The position numbers and the translations under genes were made by a program. The notes below the pieces were generated by a model. That model was not told the origin of the DNA, made no database searches, and was given only the letters and a program-made list of their open reading frames with translations. From contig CAMAVR010000006.1 in assembly GCA_945861885.1 (NCBI GenBank), forward strand, positions 1-64,000: a stretch of DNA of 64,000 bases, written 5' to 3'. How positions within the stretch are numbered: the stretch's first letter is position 1; each line of letters begins with the position of its first letter. Origin of the DNA: Nannocystis exedens. Lineage in GTDB: Bacteria; Myxococcota_A; Polyangia; Polyangiales; Polyangiaceae. Shown one piece after another: positions 16,519-25,524 of this stretch.

Positions 16519-17739
16519 ATGCACTCGCTTTACATATCGCATTTAGGGATGACCGAACCGTTGGGGCAATCGCAGGTGCTCCCCTATTTAATCGGTCTTG
16601 CGAATAACGGTTTCGGTATCGAAATTTTGTCGTTCGAAGCGGGCGCCACTGAAGAAGCGCTAAGCGCTACATCGAATCGATTGCGTAACGCGGGCGTTCG
16701 CTGGACACCGCTGATACGCAGCGAGTCGCACCGCTTGGAGATGAAAATTTGGGAGTCATCTCGCGGATTCGCTTACGGGCTTGCGCGCGCGCTGCAGCAT
16801 CGACCAAAAATTGTGCATGCTCGGAGCTACCTTCCGGCGGCCGTCGCCGACATGATCGCGACCGTATTGCCAGGCGCGAAAATGCTCTTCGATTGCCGCG
16901 GGATGCTAGGGGACGAATATGTCGATGCCGGGCACTGGACTGAAAATCGGCTTGAATATAAGCTATTAAAGCGATTTGAAAAGCGCGCCTTCAAGCGAAC
17001 CGAAGGGCTCGTCGTGCTGACCGATGCGCTTCGTGACTGGCTTGTCGAACGCGACTTGCTCGGTCGCCAAACGCGTGTCGCCGTCATTCCAACGTGCGTC
17101 GATACCGATCGATTTTTCCCGAATGAAAAGCGCCGAGCCCACGTGCGGGCCGAGCTTGGTCTGACGGACGAACTCGTTGTCGTCTATTCGGGCTCGCTAG
17201 GGAATTGGTATCTTGCGTCTGAGATGGCGCGCTTTGTCGGTGTTCTAAAGCGGCTTCACAAGCGGGTTGCGCTTCTCATCTTGACGCCGTCGGTTCCCGA
17301 TGACTTTAGGGCAGACGCGATTGCAAATGGGATGGGGGCGAACGAAGTAATTGTCCGCCGCGTTTCGCCCCGGGAGATGCCTACGATGTTGTCGGCGGGC
17401 GATTTGGGTATATCGTTTATCCAGCGCTGCTTTTCAAAGTTGGGCTCGAGCCCGACAAAAGTCGCTGAATATTTAGCGAGCGGCCTTGTCGCTATCGTCA
17501 ACGACGGCGTTGGCGATCAAGCGGCGCTCGGTGAAGATCGTGATGCATGTGTTGTTTTATCGTCATTTGACGATGCCGAGCTGGAGCGTGGCGCGAAGGC
17601 TGCAATTGCCCTGGCGACAAGGCCGTATCAAGATCGGTGCCGAGCGACCGTAGCGGTGGCGCGTGCACGGTTTAGTCTCGCCGAGGCGGGCGTGCCGAAA
17701 TACGCCGAACTTTACCGAACGCTTTGCGCGAACGAATGA
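16519..17739 (+). CDS. Glycosyltransferase, GT4-like
   Basis: The protein has a two-lobed GT-B layout. The N-lobe starts with YISHLGMTEPLGQSQVLPYL, a pattern seen in polysaccharide-locus GT4 enzymes. VVVYSGSLGNWY marks the start of the C-lobe, and PTKVAEYLASGLVAIVN sits at the donor-binding region usually written E(x)7E. Length 406 residues is typical. It should add one sugar to the lipid-linked glycan in the cytoplasm; donor and linkage are unknown. A methyltransferase gene follows after 20 bp in the same direction. Confidence 0.85.
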   Translation: MHSLYISHLGMTEPLGQSQVLPYLIGLANNGFGIEILSFEAGATEEALSATSNRLRNAGVRWTPLIRSESHRLEMKIWESSRGFAYGLARALQHRPKIVHARSYLPAAVADMIATVLPGAKMLFDCRGMLGDEYVDAGHWTENRLEYKLLKRFEKRAFKRTEGLVVLTDALRDWLVERDLLGRQTRVAVIPTCVDTDRFFPNEKRRAHVRAELGLTDELVVVYSGSLGNWYLASEMARFVGVLKRLHKRVALLILTPSVPDDFRADAIANGMGANEVIVRRVSPREMPTMLSAGDLGISFIQRCFSKLGSSPTKVAEYLASGLVAIVNDGVGDQAALGEDRDACVVLSSFDDAELERGAKAAIALATRPYQDRCRATVAVARARFSLAEAGVPKYAELYRTLCANE

Positions 17740-17759
17740 TCGATTTCTAAGGGTGGACG

Positions 17760-18542
17760 ATGCCTTCATGTTCCGAGTGCTCGAAGCTGGTTGCTGGTAA
17801 GTGCGCGGCGTTCGAACAGGCCCAGGCCGAGTTTGGGCGCGACGTTAATCCGATCGGCGCGTGCGTCATACCGATCGTCGAAGAGTATCGTCGTCAAATT
17901 CGCGGCGGAATGAGCGTTCTCGAGATCGGCTGCGGGACATGGGATGCGCTTGTAAGCCACTGCAAATCGGTCGGCGCGCGCTACGAAGGGGTCGATTCGT
18001 CCGAATTTTACTACGACAAGCGGACAATCGCGACGCGCATCGAAAATCTGCGCGATCTGTCGTTCGCCGATCGCGAGTTTGACTTTGTCATCGGCAATCA
18101 GACGATGGAGCACTGGGGTGAATACGGATGCCCGCTTGATGTCGGGATCTATCAGTGTTTTCGAGTCTGCAAGTTGGGGGGTCGCGTGATGCTAAACGTG
18201 CCTATTCATTTTCACGGAACGCGCGACTTTCTTATTGGCGATATGGCGCGAATTCGAACGCGTTTTGAGCGTTATTCATCCAACATCAAAATGGAAACGT
18301 GGCGACGAGATGCGGCTCCGCTCGAGCCGTATTTACCGCGCGACGACTACTGGGTGCTTCGCAACAAGCCGGCATACGTGCTTGCGATCGACGCGATTTG
18401 CGATCGCGAAATTCGCTCGCGTCCGACCCTCCGTAAGAATATTCCAGTTCAGCTTTTACGCACGCTCAACTACCCGTTCTCGTTCAACGTCGTGCGCAGT
18501 TTCAGAAAGGCTAGCGCGTTGGTCGATCGCTTGATTCACTGA
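17760..18542 (+). CDS. Class I SAM-dependent methyltransferase
   Basis: The SAM-binding motif VLEIGCGTWDAL is near residue 57, followed by the GVDSS acidic strand and FDFVIGNQTMEHW, the usual motif after strand 4. A CxxC pair and further cysteines at the N-terminus could bind a metal or be structural. The start has an AGGGTGG site. Likely methylates a sugar of the glycan, judging from its place directly after a GT4 gene; the position modified is unknown. Its 3' end overlaps the convergent GT4 gene by 87 bp. Confidence 0.8.
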   Translation: MPSCSECSKLVAGKCAAFEQAQAEFGRDVNPIGACVIPIVEEYRRQIRGGMSVLEIGCGTWDALVSHCKSVGARYEGVDSSEFYYDKRTIATRIENLRDLSFADREFDFVIGNQTMEHWGEYGCPLDVGIYQCFRVCKLGGRVMLNVPIHFHGTRDFLIGDMARIRTRFERYSSNIKMETWRRDAAPLEPYLPRDDYWVLRNKPAYVLAIDAICDREIRSRPTLRKNIPVQLLRTLNYPFSFNVVRSFRKASALVDRLIH

Positions 18543-19715
18543 GGCGCGCGCTGCGCGTGGCGCCAATCGGACGAAGAGATCGGCCCAACGCTGCGCGCAA
18601 ACGCCAATATCAAACAGCTTGACCACGCGCTCCTGGCCGGCGCGAGCGATCTGACTTTGAAGTTCGCGATCGGTTTGAAGCGACAAGATCGCGTTCGCAA
18701 GGGCGTCCGCGTTACCCGCTTCAAAAAGAACGGCGCCGCTTTCACCCGCCACTTCGATCAGTCCATCAACGCGCGATAGAATCGTCGGCACGCCAAGTGC
18801 CATCGCCTCGGCTGCCGCAATGCCGAACGGTTCTCGCAGCGAAGGGAGAACGACCGCGTCGGCGGCGAGCTGGAGATCAAAAAGATCAGTTTGAGCCAAA
18901 AGGCCAAGAAAGCGTGTGTGATTGGTGAGGCCGAGCGCGGCGGCTTTTTCTCTCAGCGGTGTGGCGAGCGGGCCGTGACCGACGCAGACGATCTTTGGGC
19001 AGGTGCCTTTTCGAGCAAGCAGTCGGGCTGCTTCCAAGAGCACCGCATGCCCTTTTTCGATGCAGTAGCGCGACGGCACGACCAAAACAAAGTCGTTTAC
19101 GGCAAGATCGTACGCCGCACGGACCTCTTCACGACTCCGTAGCCGCTTGCGCTCGGCAAGTGCAGTTGCCGGAATGCCGTTGTGAATCACATCGATGTCA
19201 GACCAGCCGAGCGTCTGCTCGTAGTCGCGCGCCACGGCATGCGATACCGCAACTCGTCCGCTTGGGAGAAGGCGTCCGAGCTGCTGCTCGACAAGCACGC
19301 GCAGTCGAGGCGGGAGCCGTCGCAGTTCAACCTCGGTGTAGCACGGGCTATGCAGCGCAATAACGCTTGGCGTAGCGCCGACGCCGGCGAGCATCGCGCA
19401 CAAGTTTCCGATATAAAGGTTCCCCCAAATCAGATCGATCGCGCGATCGCGTGCCAAGCGCCGAAGCCGCGGAATCGCTCCCAGAAAACCGAAGCGGTGT
19501 TTCGGAAGATTGAAGCGGTGAACGAAAAAACCTTGCCGCTCGAGATCGACGCCGATGTCGTTGCGGCAACCGAAAAGGTCGACCACTTCGACACGGACGT
19601 TTCGCTTCCCGAGTTCGGGCACAAGCGAGACGATTAGGCGCTCCGCGCCGCCGCCAATGCCGAGCCAGTCGATGACGCAGAGTACGCGCAGTTCGGCGCT
19701 ATCGGACGCACTCAC
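18456..19715 (-). CDS. Glycosyltransferase, GT4 family
   Basis: Start taken as GTG 19715, giving a GTGA overlap with the AsnB stop. The N-lobe has VIDWLGIGGGAERLIVSL, the C-lobe VVPSRYCIEKGHAVLLEA, then the donor-site segment LPSLREPFGIAAAEAMALGVP with both glutamates of the E(x)7E pattern. About 419 residues. It is the last gene of the seven-gene acyl-decoration operon, suggesting it transfers the modified sugar or acts on the same intermediate. The C-terminal 29 codons are antisense to the end of the methyltransferase gene, and are Arg/Glu-rich and probably not conserved. Confidence 0.85.
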   Translation of the reverse strand: MSASDSAELRVLCVIDWLGIGGGAERLIVSLVPELGKRNVRVEVVDLFGCRNDIGVDLERQGFFVHRFNLPKHRFGFLGAIPRLRRLARDRAIDLIWGNLYIGNLCAMLAGVGATPSVIALHSPCYTEVELRRLPPRLRVLVEQQLGRLLPSGRVAVSHAVARDYEQTLGWSDIDVIHNGIPATALAERKRLRSREEVRAAYDLAVNDFVLVVPSRYCIEKGHAVLLEAARLLARKGTCPKIVCVGHGPLATPLREKAAALGLTNHTRFLGLLAQTDLFDLQLAADAVVLPSLREPFGIAAAEAMALGVPTILSRVDGLIEVAGESGAVLFEAGNADALANAILSLQTDRELQSQIARAGQERVVKLFDIGVCAQRWADLFVRLAPRAARASVNQAIDQRASLSETAHDVERERVVERA

Positions 19716-21742
19716 GGTGATAGATCGCCCACGGCGAAGGATGAATGAGGGGCCGTTTCGCGGGCCACGGGGCTGCAAGTCGACTGAGCTTCAAGCCATT
19801 GCTGAAACACAATCACGTTCCAAAGCGACGACTGCCAGGCGCGGCGCCCCGTTCGATGTTCTTGCCAACGCTCGACGATCGGCGCGGGATTAAGAAACCC
19901 TTCGCGCCGAATTCTCTCGCCATCGAGCAGCTCGTCGGCCCACTCACGAAGCGGCCCGCGGAGCCACGGCTCGATCGGAACACCAAACCCCATTTTTGGC
20001 CGATCGACGAGCGGTCGCGGGACGTATCGATCGAGCACTTTTTTCAAAATCGATTTCCCCTCGCCATCGCGAATTTTTAGATCGAGCGGTAGACGCCAGG
20101 CGAATTCGATCAGTCGGTGATCGAGAAGCGGTTCGCGCGCTTCGAGGCTTACCCCCATGCTCGCGCGATCCATTTTTACAAGCAGTTCGTCGGGCAGGTA
20201 CGTCACGAGGTCGAAGTACATCATGCGTTCGGCGAAATCGTCTATCTCGGGGCGATAGGAGGCATCGGTGAGCGCGGAGTCAGCAGGAGCTGAACCGATC
20301 ACCAGAGCGTTCGGATCTCGCCACGCCGACACAAGCCCGAGGTAGATCGCGTCGGAACTTCGTGACGCCAAAAGGTCGCCAAAACTGCGCACTTTGTTCG
20401 TCAGATGACGCTGCGAGAGCGAGCGCGGCGTTATTGGCGACAGCGTTTTCAAAATGTTGCCAAGCGTCTCTTCGGAGAGCGCGTGAATAAACTTCGACGC
20501 GGCCGCACGGACGGGGAGGGGGAGTCGTCTAAGCTTATTCCAAAGCTTAGGCCCGAGAAAATAGCGGACATACCCGCCAAAAAGCTCGTCGCCGCCATCG
20601 CCGGACAAACTTACCGTGACGTATCGCCTCGCCAACTGCGACACGAGATATGTTGGAATCTGGGATGAATCGGCGAACGGTTCATCAAACAGCGTAGGGA
20701 GTTGCGGAATAACATCGCGCGCTTGCGACGCGGTCACATAGAGCTCGGTGTGGGCCGTCCCTAGATGACGCGCGATCTCTTTTGCGTGGGGCGCTTCGTT
20801 GTATTCGTCTTCTGCGAAGCCGATGGTGAATGTTTTAACCGCACTGCTGCTTTGCGCCTGCAGCGCGGCCGCTACAACCGACGAGTCGATCCCGCCTGAG
20901 AGAAAGACGCCGAGGGGAACGTCTGCAATGGCTCGCAGTCCAACAGAGTCGCGCACGAGCGCGTCGAGTTCGTCGATCGCTTCGCGTTCGGTCCCCTTGA
21001 AGCGATTTCGTACGCCCGATTCGGCGACCGCTTTGGCCGACCAGTATTGCTTGAGGATCGGATCGCGTGGGGCGTCGACGTTGCAATTGAGCGTTGCAAT
21101 CATGCCGGCCGGCAACTTCATAAACCGGCGGTAAATCGTGTGCGGCGCCGGTATGTAGCTATGACGCATATACAGAGCGAGCGCGTTTCGATCGATCTCC
21201 GCGCGAAACGCTGGATGCACGCGCAACGCTTTCAGCTCCGACCCGAACAAAAATGTGGCGCCTGAGCGGCCGTAATAGAGGGGCTTCACGCCGACGCGGT
21301 CGCGCACCAAGTGCAAGAGTCGGTCACGGCGATCCCACAGAGCAAACGCGAACATGCCGATGAATTTTTTGACGGAATGTTCGAGCCCCCACTCTTCAAT
21401 CGCAGCAAGAATCACTTCGGTATCGGAGTGTCCACGAAATGAAGGTGGGCTCGCCAGCTGCTCTAATTCAGCGCGAATGGTCCTGAAATTATAGACTTCG
21501 CCGTTAAACACGATCACATAGCGCCCCGAAGCGGAGCGCATCGGCTGATGACCGGCGGGCGACAAATCGATAATTGCGAGGCGTCGAAACCCCAAAACAA
21601 CACCCGCTTCGGCGTCAGCCCATTCACCGGAATCGTCGGGGCCGCGGTTGGCGATTGTGCTGTTCATCGCGCGTGCGACGGCAGCAAGCTCTGGCGCCGT
21701 CTGTGCTCGGTTGGTGTCGATGAAGCCAGCGAATCCGCACAT
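19712..21742 (-). CDS. Glutamine-hydrolysing asparagine synthase-type amidotransferase
   Basis: Start placed at ATG 21742 because the product then begins MCGFAGF, exposing the Cys2 nucleophile of class II glutamine amidotransferases. NRGPDDSGEW and FNGEVYN follow. The synthetase domain has the PP-loop LSGGIDSSVVAA near residue 265 and SGDGGDELFGGY. About 676 residues, slightly longer than AsnB. In polysaccharide loci such enzymes often amidate uronic or other acidic substituents rather than make free asparagine. Here it sits between a GNAT and a GT in a decoration operon, and a uronate-producing dehydrogenase lies at 13-14 kb, so sugar amidation is plausible. Confidence 0.88.
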   Translation of the reverse strand: MCGFAGFIDTNRAQTAPELAAVARAMNSTIANRGPDDSGEWADAEAGVVLGFRRLAIIDLSPAGHQPMRSASGRYVIVFNGEVYNFRTIRAELEQLASPPSFRGHSDTEVILAAIEEWGLEHSVKKFIGMFAFALWDRRDRLLHLVRDRVGVKPLYYGRSGATFLFGSELKALRVHPAFRAEIDRNALALYMRHSYIPAPHTIYRRFMKLPAGMIATLNCNVDAPRDPILKQYWSAKAVAESGVRNRFKGTEREAIDELDALVRDSVGLRAIADVPLGVFLSGGIDSSVVAAALQAQSSSAVKTFTIGFAEDEYNEAPHAKEIARHLGTAHTELYVTASQARDVIPQLPTLFDEPFADSSQIPTYLVSQLARRYVTVSLSGDGGDELFGGYVRYFLGPKLWNKLRRLPLPVRAAASKFIHALSEETLGNILKTLSPITPRSLSQRHLTNKVRSFGDLLASRSSDAIYLGLVSAWRDPNALVIGSAPADSALTDASYRPEIDDFAERMMYFDLVTYLPDELLVKMDRASMGVSLEAREPLLDHRLIEFAWRLPLDLKIRDGEGKSILKKVLDRYVPRPLVDRPKMGFGVPIEPWLRGPLREWADELLDGERIRREGFLNPAPIVERWQEHRTGRRAWQSSLWNVIVFQQWLEAQSTCSPVARETAPHSSFAVGDLSP

Positions 21743-21743
21743 G

Positions 21744-22817
21744 TTAAAGGCCGAGGTCCCCTTCAATACCGCTGAGGTAATAGTTTTCAGGTTGAAAGTC
21801 GGACGGGATTGCTTCGGCCGCACCAAAAAAGTGCCGCCGGTTGTCGGGAACCGTTAGAAAGAGGCCACAGCCGCGCAAAATTCGCGTCAGCTGTTTCGAA
21901 TAGTCGTGAAATGCGAGCAGTTCGTAGTGGTGAGCGCGAGCATGGCGGTACGACGCAGATAGCAGCGCGGAGATCGCGCGATTGCCTGGATATTCAGCCC
22001 AAATATCAAACAGCTCGAAGACGCGTGCACCACGCCAGATGGCGTCGCAAAAAATCGCGAATCCGGCGAGCCGGTTGTCTTCATAATAGCCAAGCAGTGT
22101 TTTCTTTTGATTTGGGTCGCCGAAACAGATCCAATTAATTTGCGCGGCGGTTCGCACCGATGTGTAACGCACTTGATTCTGCGTACGTTCCCACAAGTCG
22201 TCAAACTCGACGCCAGCATGCTGCAAAGCTCGCACGGATGACGATCGTCTCGACATAAAATGCATACTCGACGGCAAGCCGGCAATCTTGAGCCCGGTCG
22301 CCATCAATTGCGAAAACATCGCGGAGCGATTTTGGTCGCGCAGATAAGCGTGTGCTGTTTTCGCAGCGTCAATCGGAAGGATGAAGGTGCGTTGCGAGTG
22401 CGCGCTGGCGACAGAACCGAACCGAAGAAACTCGTACACTTTCGCGGCAGTGGCATTGAGCGTGGTGTTAAAAATAAGCGTCCCTTCGCTGGCGTTAATG
22501 TGCGCATTAACTAGGCGAATACTGCTCCCCCGATAATCGGGAAGAACGCGCCAAGTCGTCGACGAAGAGCTGCGGCGATCGCTCCCAGCGACGCGAAATT
22601 GACGCGGAACATTGCCTAAAAAGCCTTTGATTTGCTCGTCGTGGCCGCGAAGCACCCATCCGCGAACCGAACCTGCAGCAAACGAGGGGTTGTTCTCCCA
22701 CCAGAGACGAAATCGATTTTGCCAAAAGAGTTCGCTGTTGCCATCGTTCGGAAACGTTGCGAGAAAAGTCGCCAGTTCACTGTAGTTCGTTTCGTTGATT
22801 TCCAAGACTTCGGTCAT
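21744..22817 (-). CDS. GNAT/FemAB-like N-acyltransferase
   Basis: A 357-residue protein with two GNAT-like halves. RVLPDYRGSSIRLVNAHI near residue 92 resembles the acyl-CoA-binding turn, and VFELFDIWAEYPGNRAISALLSAS (first part) repeats this pattern in the C-half. It resembles the acyltransferases of exopolysaccharide clusters. It overlaps the deacetylase start and nearly abuts AsnB, so it is embedded in the acyl operon. Inference: it moves an acyl group made by the FkbH/ACP/MaoC-SDR proteins onto an amino sugar freed by the deacetylase. Acyl donor (CoA or ACP) is not evident. Confidence 0.65.
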   Translation of the reverse strand: MTEVLEINETNYSELATFLATFPNDGNSELFWQNRFRLWWENNPSFAAGSVRGWVLRGHDEQIKGFLGNVPRQFRVAGSDRRSSSSTTWRVLPDYRGSSIRLVNAHINASEGTLIFNTTLNATAAKVYEFLRFGSVASAHSQRTFILPIDAAKTAHAYLRDQNRSAMFSQLMATGLKIAGLPSSMHFMSRRSSSVRALQHAGVEFDDLWERTQNQVRYTSVRTAAQINWICFGDPNQKKTLLGYYEDNRLAGFAIFCDAIWRGARVFELFDIWAEYPGNRAISALLSASYRHARAHHYELLAFHDYSKQLTRILRGCGLFLTVPDNRRHFFGAAEAIPSDFQPENYYLSGIEGDLGL

Positions 22818-23734
22818 GGCGCTTGCAGTCTCCGTAGTCGCTCGACGACTCCTGTGACTTCGAGCGCGAGCATCGAGGCTGGCATATTGCCTACATCAAA
22901 TCGAGGTACGGCATACATCGGGGCGGCGTGCGATAGCTCCGCTTGGCCGACCGTCAGCGCTGCCTCGTAACCGGCGGCGCGACTCAGCTCGGCGATTCGT
23001 TGATTGTAGTAGCCGTTGGGGTAAGCGAGATAGCGTACCGGCCTTCCAACAAGTTTTTCAAGGCGCTCTTTGGAGTGTCGCAATTCTTCGGCGACATCGC
23101 TTTCGGGCATGCGATCGAGAAATGCATGCGAAGCGGTGTGCGAGCCCCACTCGACCGCGTCTGGATTGAATGAGGCAAAGTCGGCTGCCGTAATCATCGA
23201 CGGCATCGGCGGCATTGGCGTGCCGACTTCACGCGCGCTGAGCCACGCATCGCGATCGCCTCGCGGCATCGATTCGACAGTTTTGGTGGCGTCGCGTCGA
23301 TTCAAACGCTGATGCGATGCGAGACGATTTATCCGATACGTCCACGGAGGAACATTTGTGTCGATACAGTCGGTGACCAAAAAATGAGTCACGGGAAATT
23401 CAAACTGACGCAGAACAGGGTAGGCGTAGTCGATAAAATCGCGGTAGCCGTCGTCAAAACAGATGGCAGAGCACCCTTTGAGCGAGCGATTGGTGCGAGC
23501 TCGCTCGAGGAGCTCGCCGAGCGGCAAGATGCGGAAGTGACGACGCATAAACTCACAATGCGCGATAAACGTTTCGCACGGGAGTGAAGGGTATGCGCGA
23601 TCGCTTCCGGGCCCAACGCGATGATAGAGAAAAATTGCGGCGGCATCTCGACGTCGTTGCAGGGCGAGAGTGAGCGGGCCGACGACAGACGACGCAACTC
23701 CAATCGCAGCGCGTATAGAGGTTTGGAATGCCAT
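22814..23734 (-). CDS. Polysaccharide deacetylase (NodB/CE4 family)
   Basis: The CE4 motif 1 is FDDGY at residues 93-97, giving the catalytic base and metal aspartates, and motif 2 is GSHTASH at 197-203, with the two metal-binding histidines. RPVRYLAYPNG matches motif 3. A hydrophobic N-terminal stretch is short and lacks a clear cleavage site, so cytoplasmic or membrane-associated action is possible. The enzyme would remove an N-acetyl group from a sugar. It starts on a TAATG junction with the MaoC-SDR stop and overlaps the GNAT gene by 4 bp. Confidence 0.85.
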   Translation of the reverse strand: MAFQTSIRAAIGVASSVVGPLTLALQRRRDAAAIFLYHRVGPGSDRAYPSLPCETFIAHCEFMRRHFRILPLGELLERARTNRSLKGCSAICFDDGYRDFIDYAYPVLRQFEFPVTHFLVTDCIDTNVPPWTYRINRLASHQRLNRRDATKTVESMPRGDRDAWLSAREVGTPMPPMPSMITAADFASFNPDAVEWGSHTASHAFLDRMPESDVAEELRHSKERLEKLVGRPVRYLAYPNGYYNQRIAELSRAAGYEAALTVGQAELSHAAPMYAVPRFDVGNMPASMLALEVTGVVERLRRLQAP

Positions 23735-25272
23735 TACGTTGCTGTTGGCGAGGCCAAGGTGCGCGCGCGGCTCTCTGAGCGCGGGGCAAAGTTCTCGAGA
23801 ACGGTGACGCCGGGCGGCATCGACGCCGAAGTGGAAACGATCGCGTCGGCAACAGGTTCGACGCGAAGCGCATCACCGCCGTCGAGCGAACTGACGTAGT
23901 CGGTCATCAGTCGCGGAGGGCGCGCGATGAGGAATCGAACCGTCGGGTGTGCGGCGGAGGCGGCCCGCACCAGCGCTTCGGTGGCGCTTTTCGCAGCAAC
24001 GTAGTGCGGCCAATCGGCGGGAGCCGCATTGACTGCTGACGACGAAATCAGCGTAAGAGCGCCTCGACTGCTGGCGAGCTGAGGCAAAAAAGCAGCCATT
24101 GGCGCGCCGACGAGGGCGAACGCAGATGCCAAAAACGCCTGAATGCGTGCGAAATGAGAGCTGTCGATCGCGGCGGGGAGCAGTGGAGGCGAAGCGCTGC
24201 AAACGAGAAGATCGATGGCTCTATTCCAACGACTCGCGACTGTAGAAGCAAGCTGTTCGCACGCTTCCGGCGAGGATGCATCAAGATGCATGGGATGGAT
24301 CGCCCCCATTGCGCCTCGTGCGAGTTTGGCGACACGCATCGCTTGCTCTTGCGATCGCGCGTAGAGCGCGACAACTTGATAACCGCGTAGGGCAAGAGCA
24401 ACGGCGATCGACGCGCCCAGCCCGCGGCTGGCGCCAACAACAACGGCGAGGCGGTCGACGCTAATGTCGGCAGCGGTTATCGAGTTTTCAAGGAGTTCTC
24501 GATCGACCCACGGCGATGCGGTTCGGACAAACGCATCGATGGTGCCGTGTGCACGGGCAGCAAACCCATCGAAAGTGATGAGAGACGAGCAGCGTTCAAA
24601 GCGTCGATCAAACGACGTCACTTCGGCGCGCATTTGCGGTGGACCATCGATTGACGTTGCTTCAAAGCGAAGGTCGAGACTTGAAAAAATGGCGAGTTCG
24701 CCGGGTAGCTCCATCCCGACGCAATAGCTGCATGCCATCAGCGCGATGAGCGTGCGAGGGTCGATACCTCGAGAAGCCAGCTCGAGCAGCTCGAAGAGCC
24801 GGTCGAACGGTTCCGCTGTCGGCACATACGAAAAGTCGATTGCGTAACCGGACTCCAGCAGTGAGAGCTCAGTTTTGCGTGCGACTTCGCGCGGCGCGTA
24901 GGGACGCTTTCCAATCAGCAAAGGGGGCGGGTCGGCCTGCGCCTCGAGGCTTATGACAGCGCTGAGAACAAGCAGCGACCCGTCACGCACGCGAATCGAG
25001 TAGCCGCCGTCCGCGCGAGCGATCACGTCGACCTGATAAGGCGCCGACGCGAACATCGGTCTGTGGAAGTTCGCTTTGATCCGATTAATGCAAATCGATG
25101 TCGCGGCCGGCAAGTGCGCCAGCGCCGCCATTAACCCAAGAACACCGTAGGCGACTGGCTTGCCGTACATGGTTCGATGCGCGTAGTCGGGCGAACCATG
25201 AAGCGGATTTCGATCGTGGCTGGCCGCGGCAAAAAGCTCTATCGCCGTCGGCGTCAGAACAATAGGTGGCAC
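23734..25272 (-). CDS. MaoC-like hot-dog dehydratase fused to a ketoreductase-type SDR
   Basis: Residues about 5-135 have a MaoC hydratase motif, SHDRNPLH with Asp20 and His25 matching the catalytic pair of (R)-specific enoyl hydratases. A middle region (about 150-260) may be a second hot-dog unit. Residues about 275-500 are a short-chain dehydrogenase: VVVGASRGLGASIA, then SSSAVN and the catalytic YVAAK. Together they can reduce a 3-ketoacyl and interconvert hydroxyacyl/enoyl thioesters. The ACP gene begins only 3 bp upstream, so an ACP-bound acyl chain is the natural substrate. The chain identity is unknown. This two-activity fusion in a glycan operon is notable. Confidence 0.78.
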   Translation of the reverse strand: MPPIVLTPTAIELFAAASHDRNPLHGSPDYAHRTMYGKPVAYGVLGLMAALAHLPAATSICINRIKANFHRPMFASAPYQVDVIARADGGYSIRVRDGSLLVLSAVISLEAQADPPPLLIGKRPYAPREVARKTELSLLESGYAIDFSYVPTAEPFDRLFELLELASRGIDPRTLIALMACSYCVGMELPGELAIFSSLDLRFEATSIDGPPQMRAEVTSFDRRFERCSSLITFDGFAARAHGTIDAFVRTASPWVDRELLENSITAADISVDRLAVVVGASRGLGASIAVALALRGYQVVALYARSQEQAMRVAKLARGAMGAIHPMHLDASSPEACEQLASTVASRWNRAIDLLVCSASPPLLPAAIDSSHFARIQAFLASAFALVGAPMAAFLPQLASSRGALTLISSSAVNAAPADWPHYVAAKSATEALVRAASAAHPTVRFLIARPPRLMTDYVSSLDGGDALRVEPVADAIVSTSASMPPGVTVLENFAPRSESRARTLASPTAT

Positions 25273-25275
25273 CGT

Positions 25276-25524
25276 TTAGGTTCGATTCACTTTGTGTTGA
25301 ACGAGACTAATGAGGCTGCCTACATCGGCTAAACCGGCGATCTCTTTTGTCGTGAATTTAACACCAAATCGCTTTTCAACTGCGACGATGAGATTGATGT
25401 GATTCAGAGAATCCCAGTTTTTGATGTCGCGCGCGGTCATCGTTGGCGCGATCTCGATCGCGTCGTTATCGAAAATATCCCTGAATACGGCCGTTAATTC
25501 ACCCATCAGCTGCCCGTCGTTCAT
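25276..25524 (-). CDS. Acyl carrier protein
   Basis: Eighty-two residues from ATG 25524, which overlaps the fkbH-like stop as ATGA; an upstream in-frame extension is antisense to nothing useful and is rejected. The product is acidic and helical with DSLNHINLI, where Ser39 in WDSLN is the phosphopantetheine attachment site. It is too specialised by position to be the housekeeping fatty-acid ACP, as it is sandwiched between fkbH and the MaoC-SDR gene. It would carry the acyl group made or loaded by FkbH. Confidence 0.9.
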   Translation of the reverse strand: MNDGQLMGELTAVFRDIFDNDAIEIAPTMTARDIKNWDSLNHINLIVAVEKRFGVKFTTKEIAGLADVGSLISLVQHKVNRT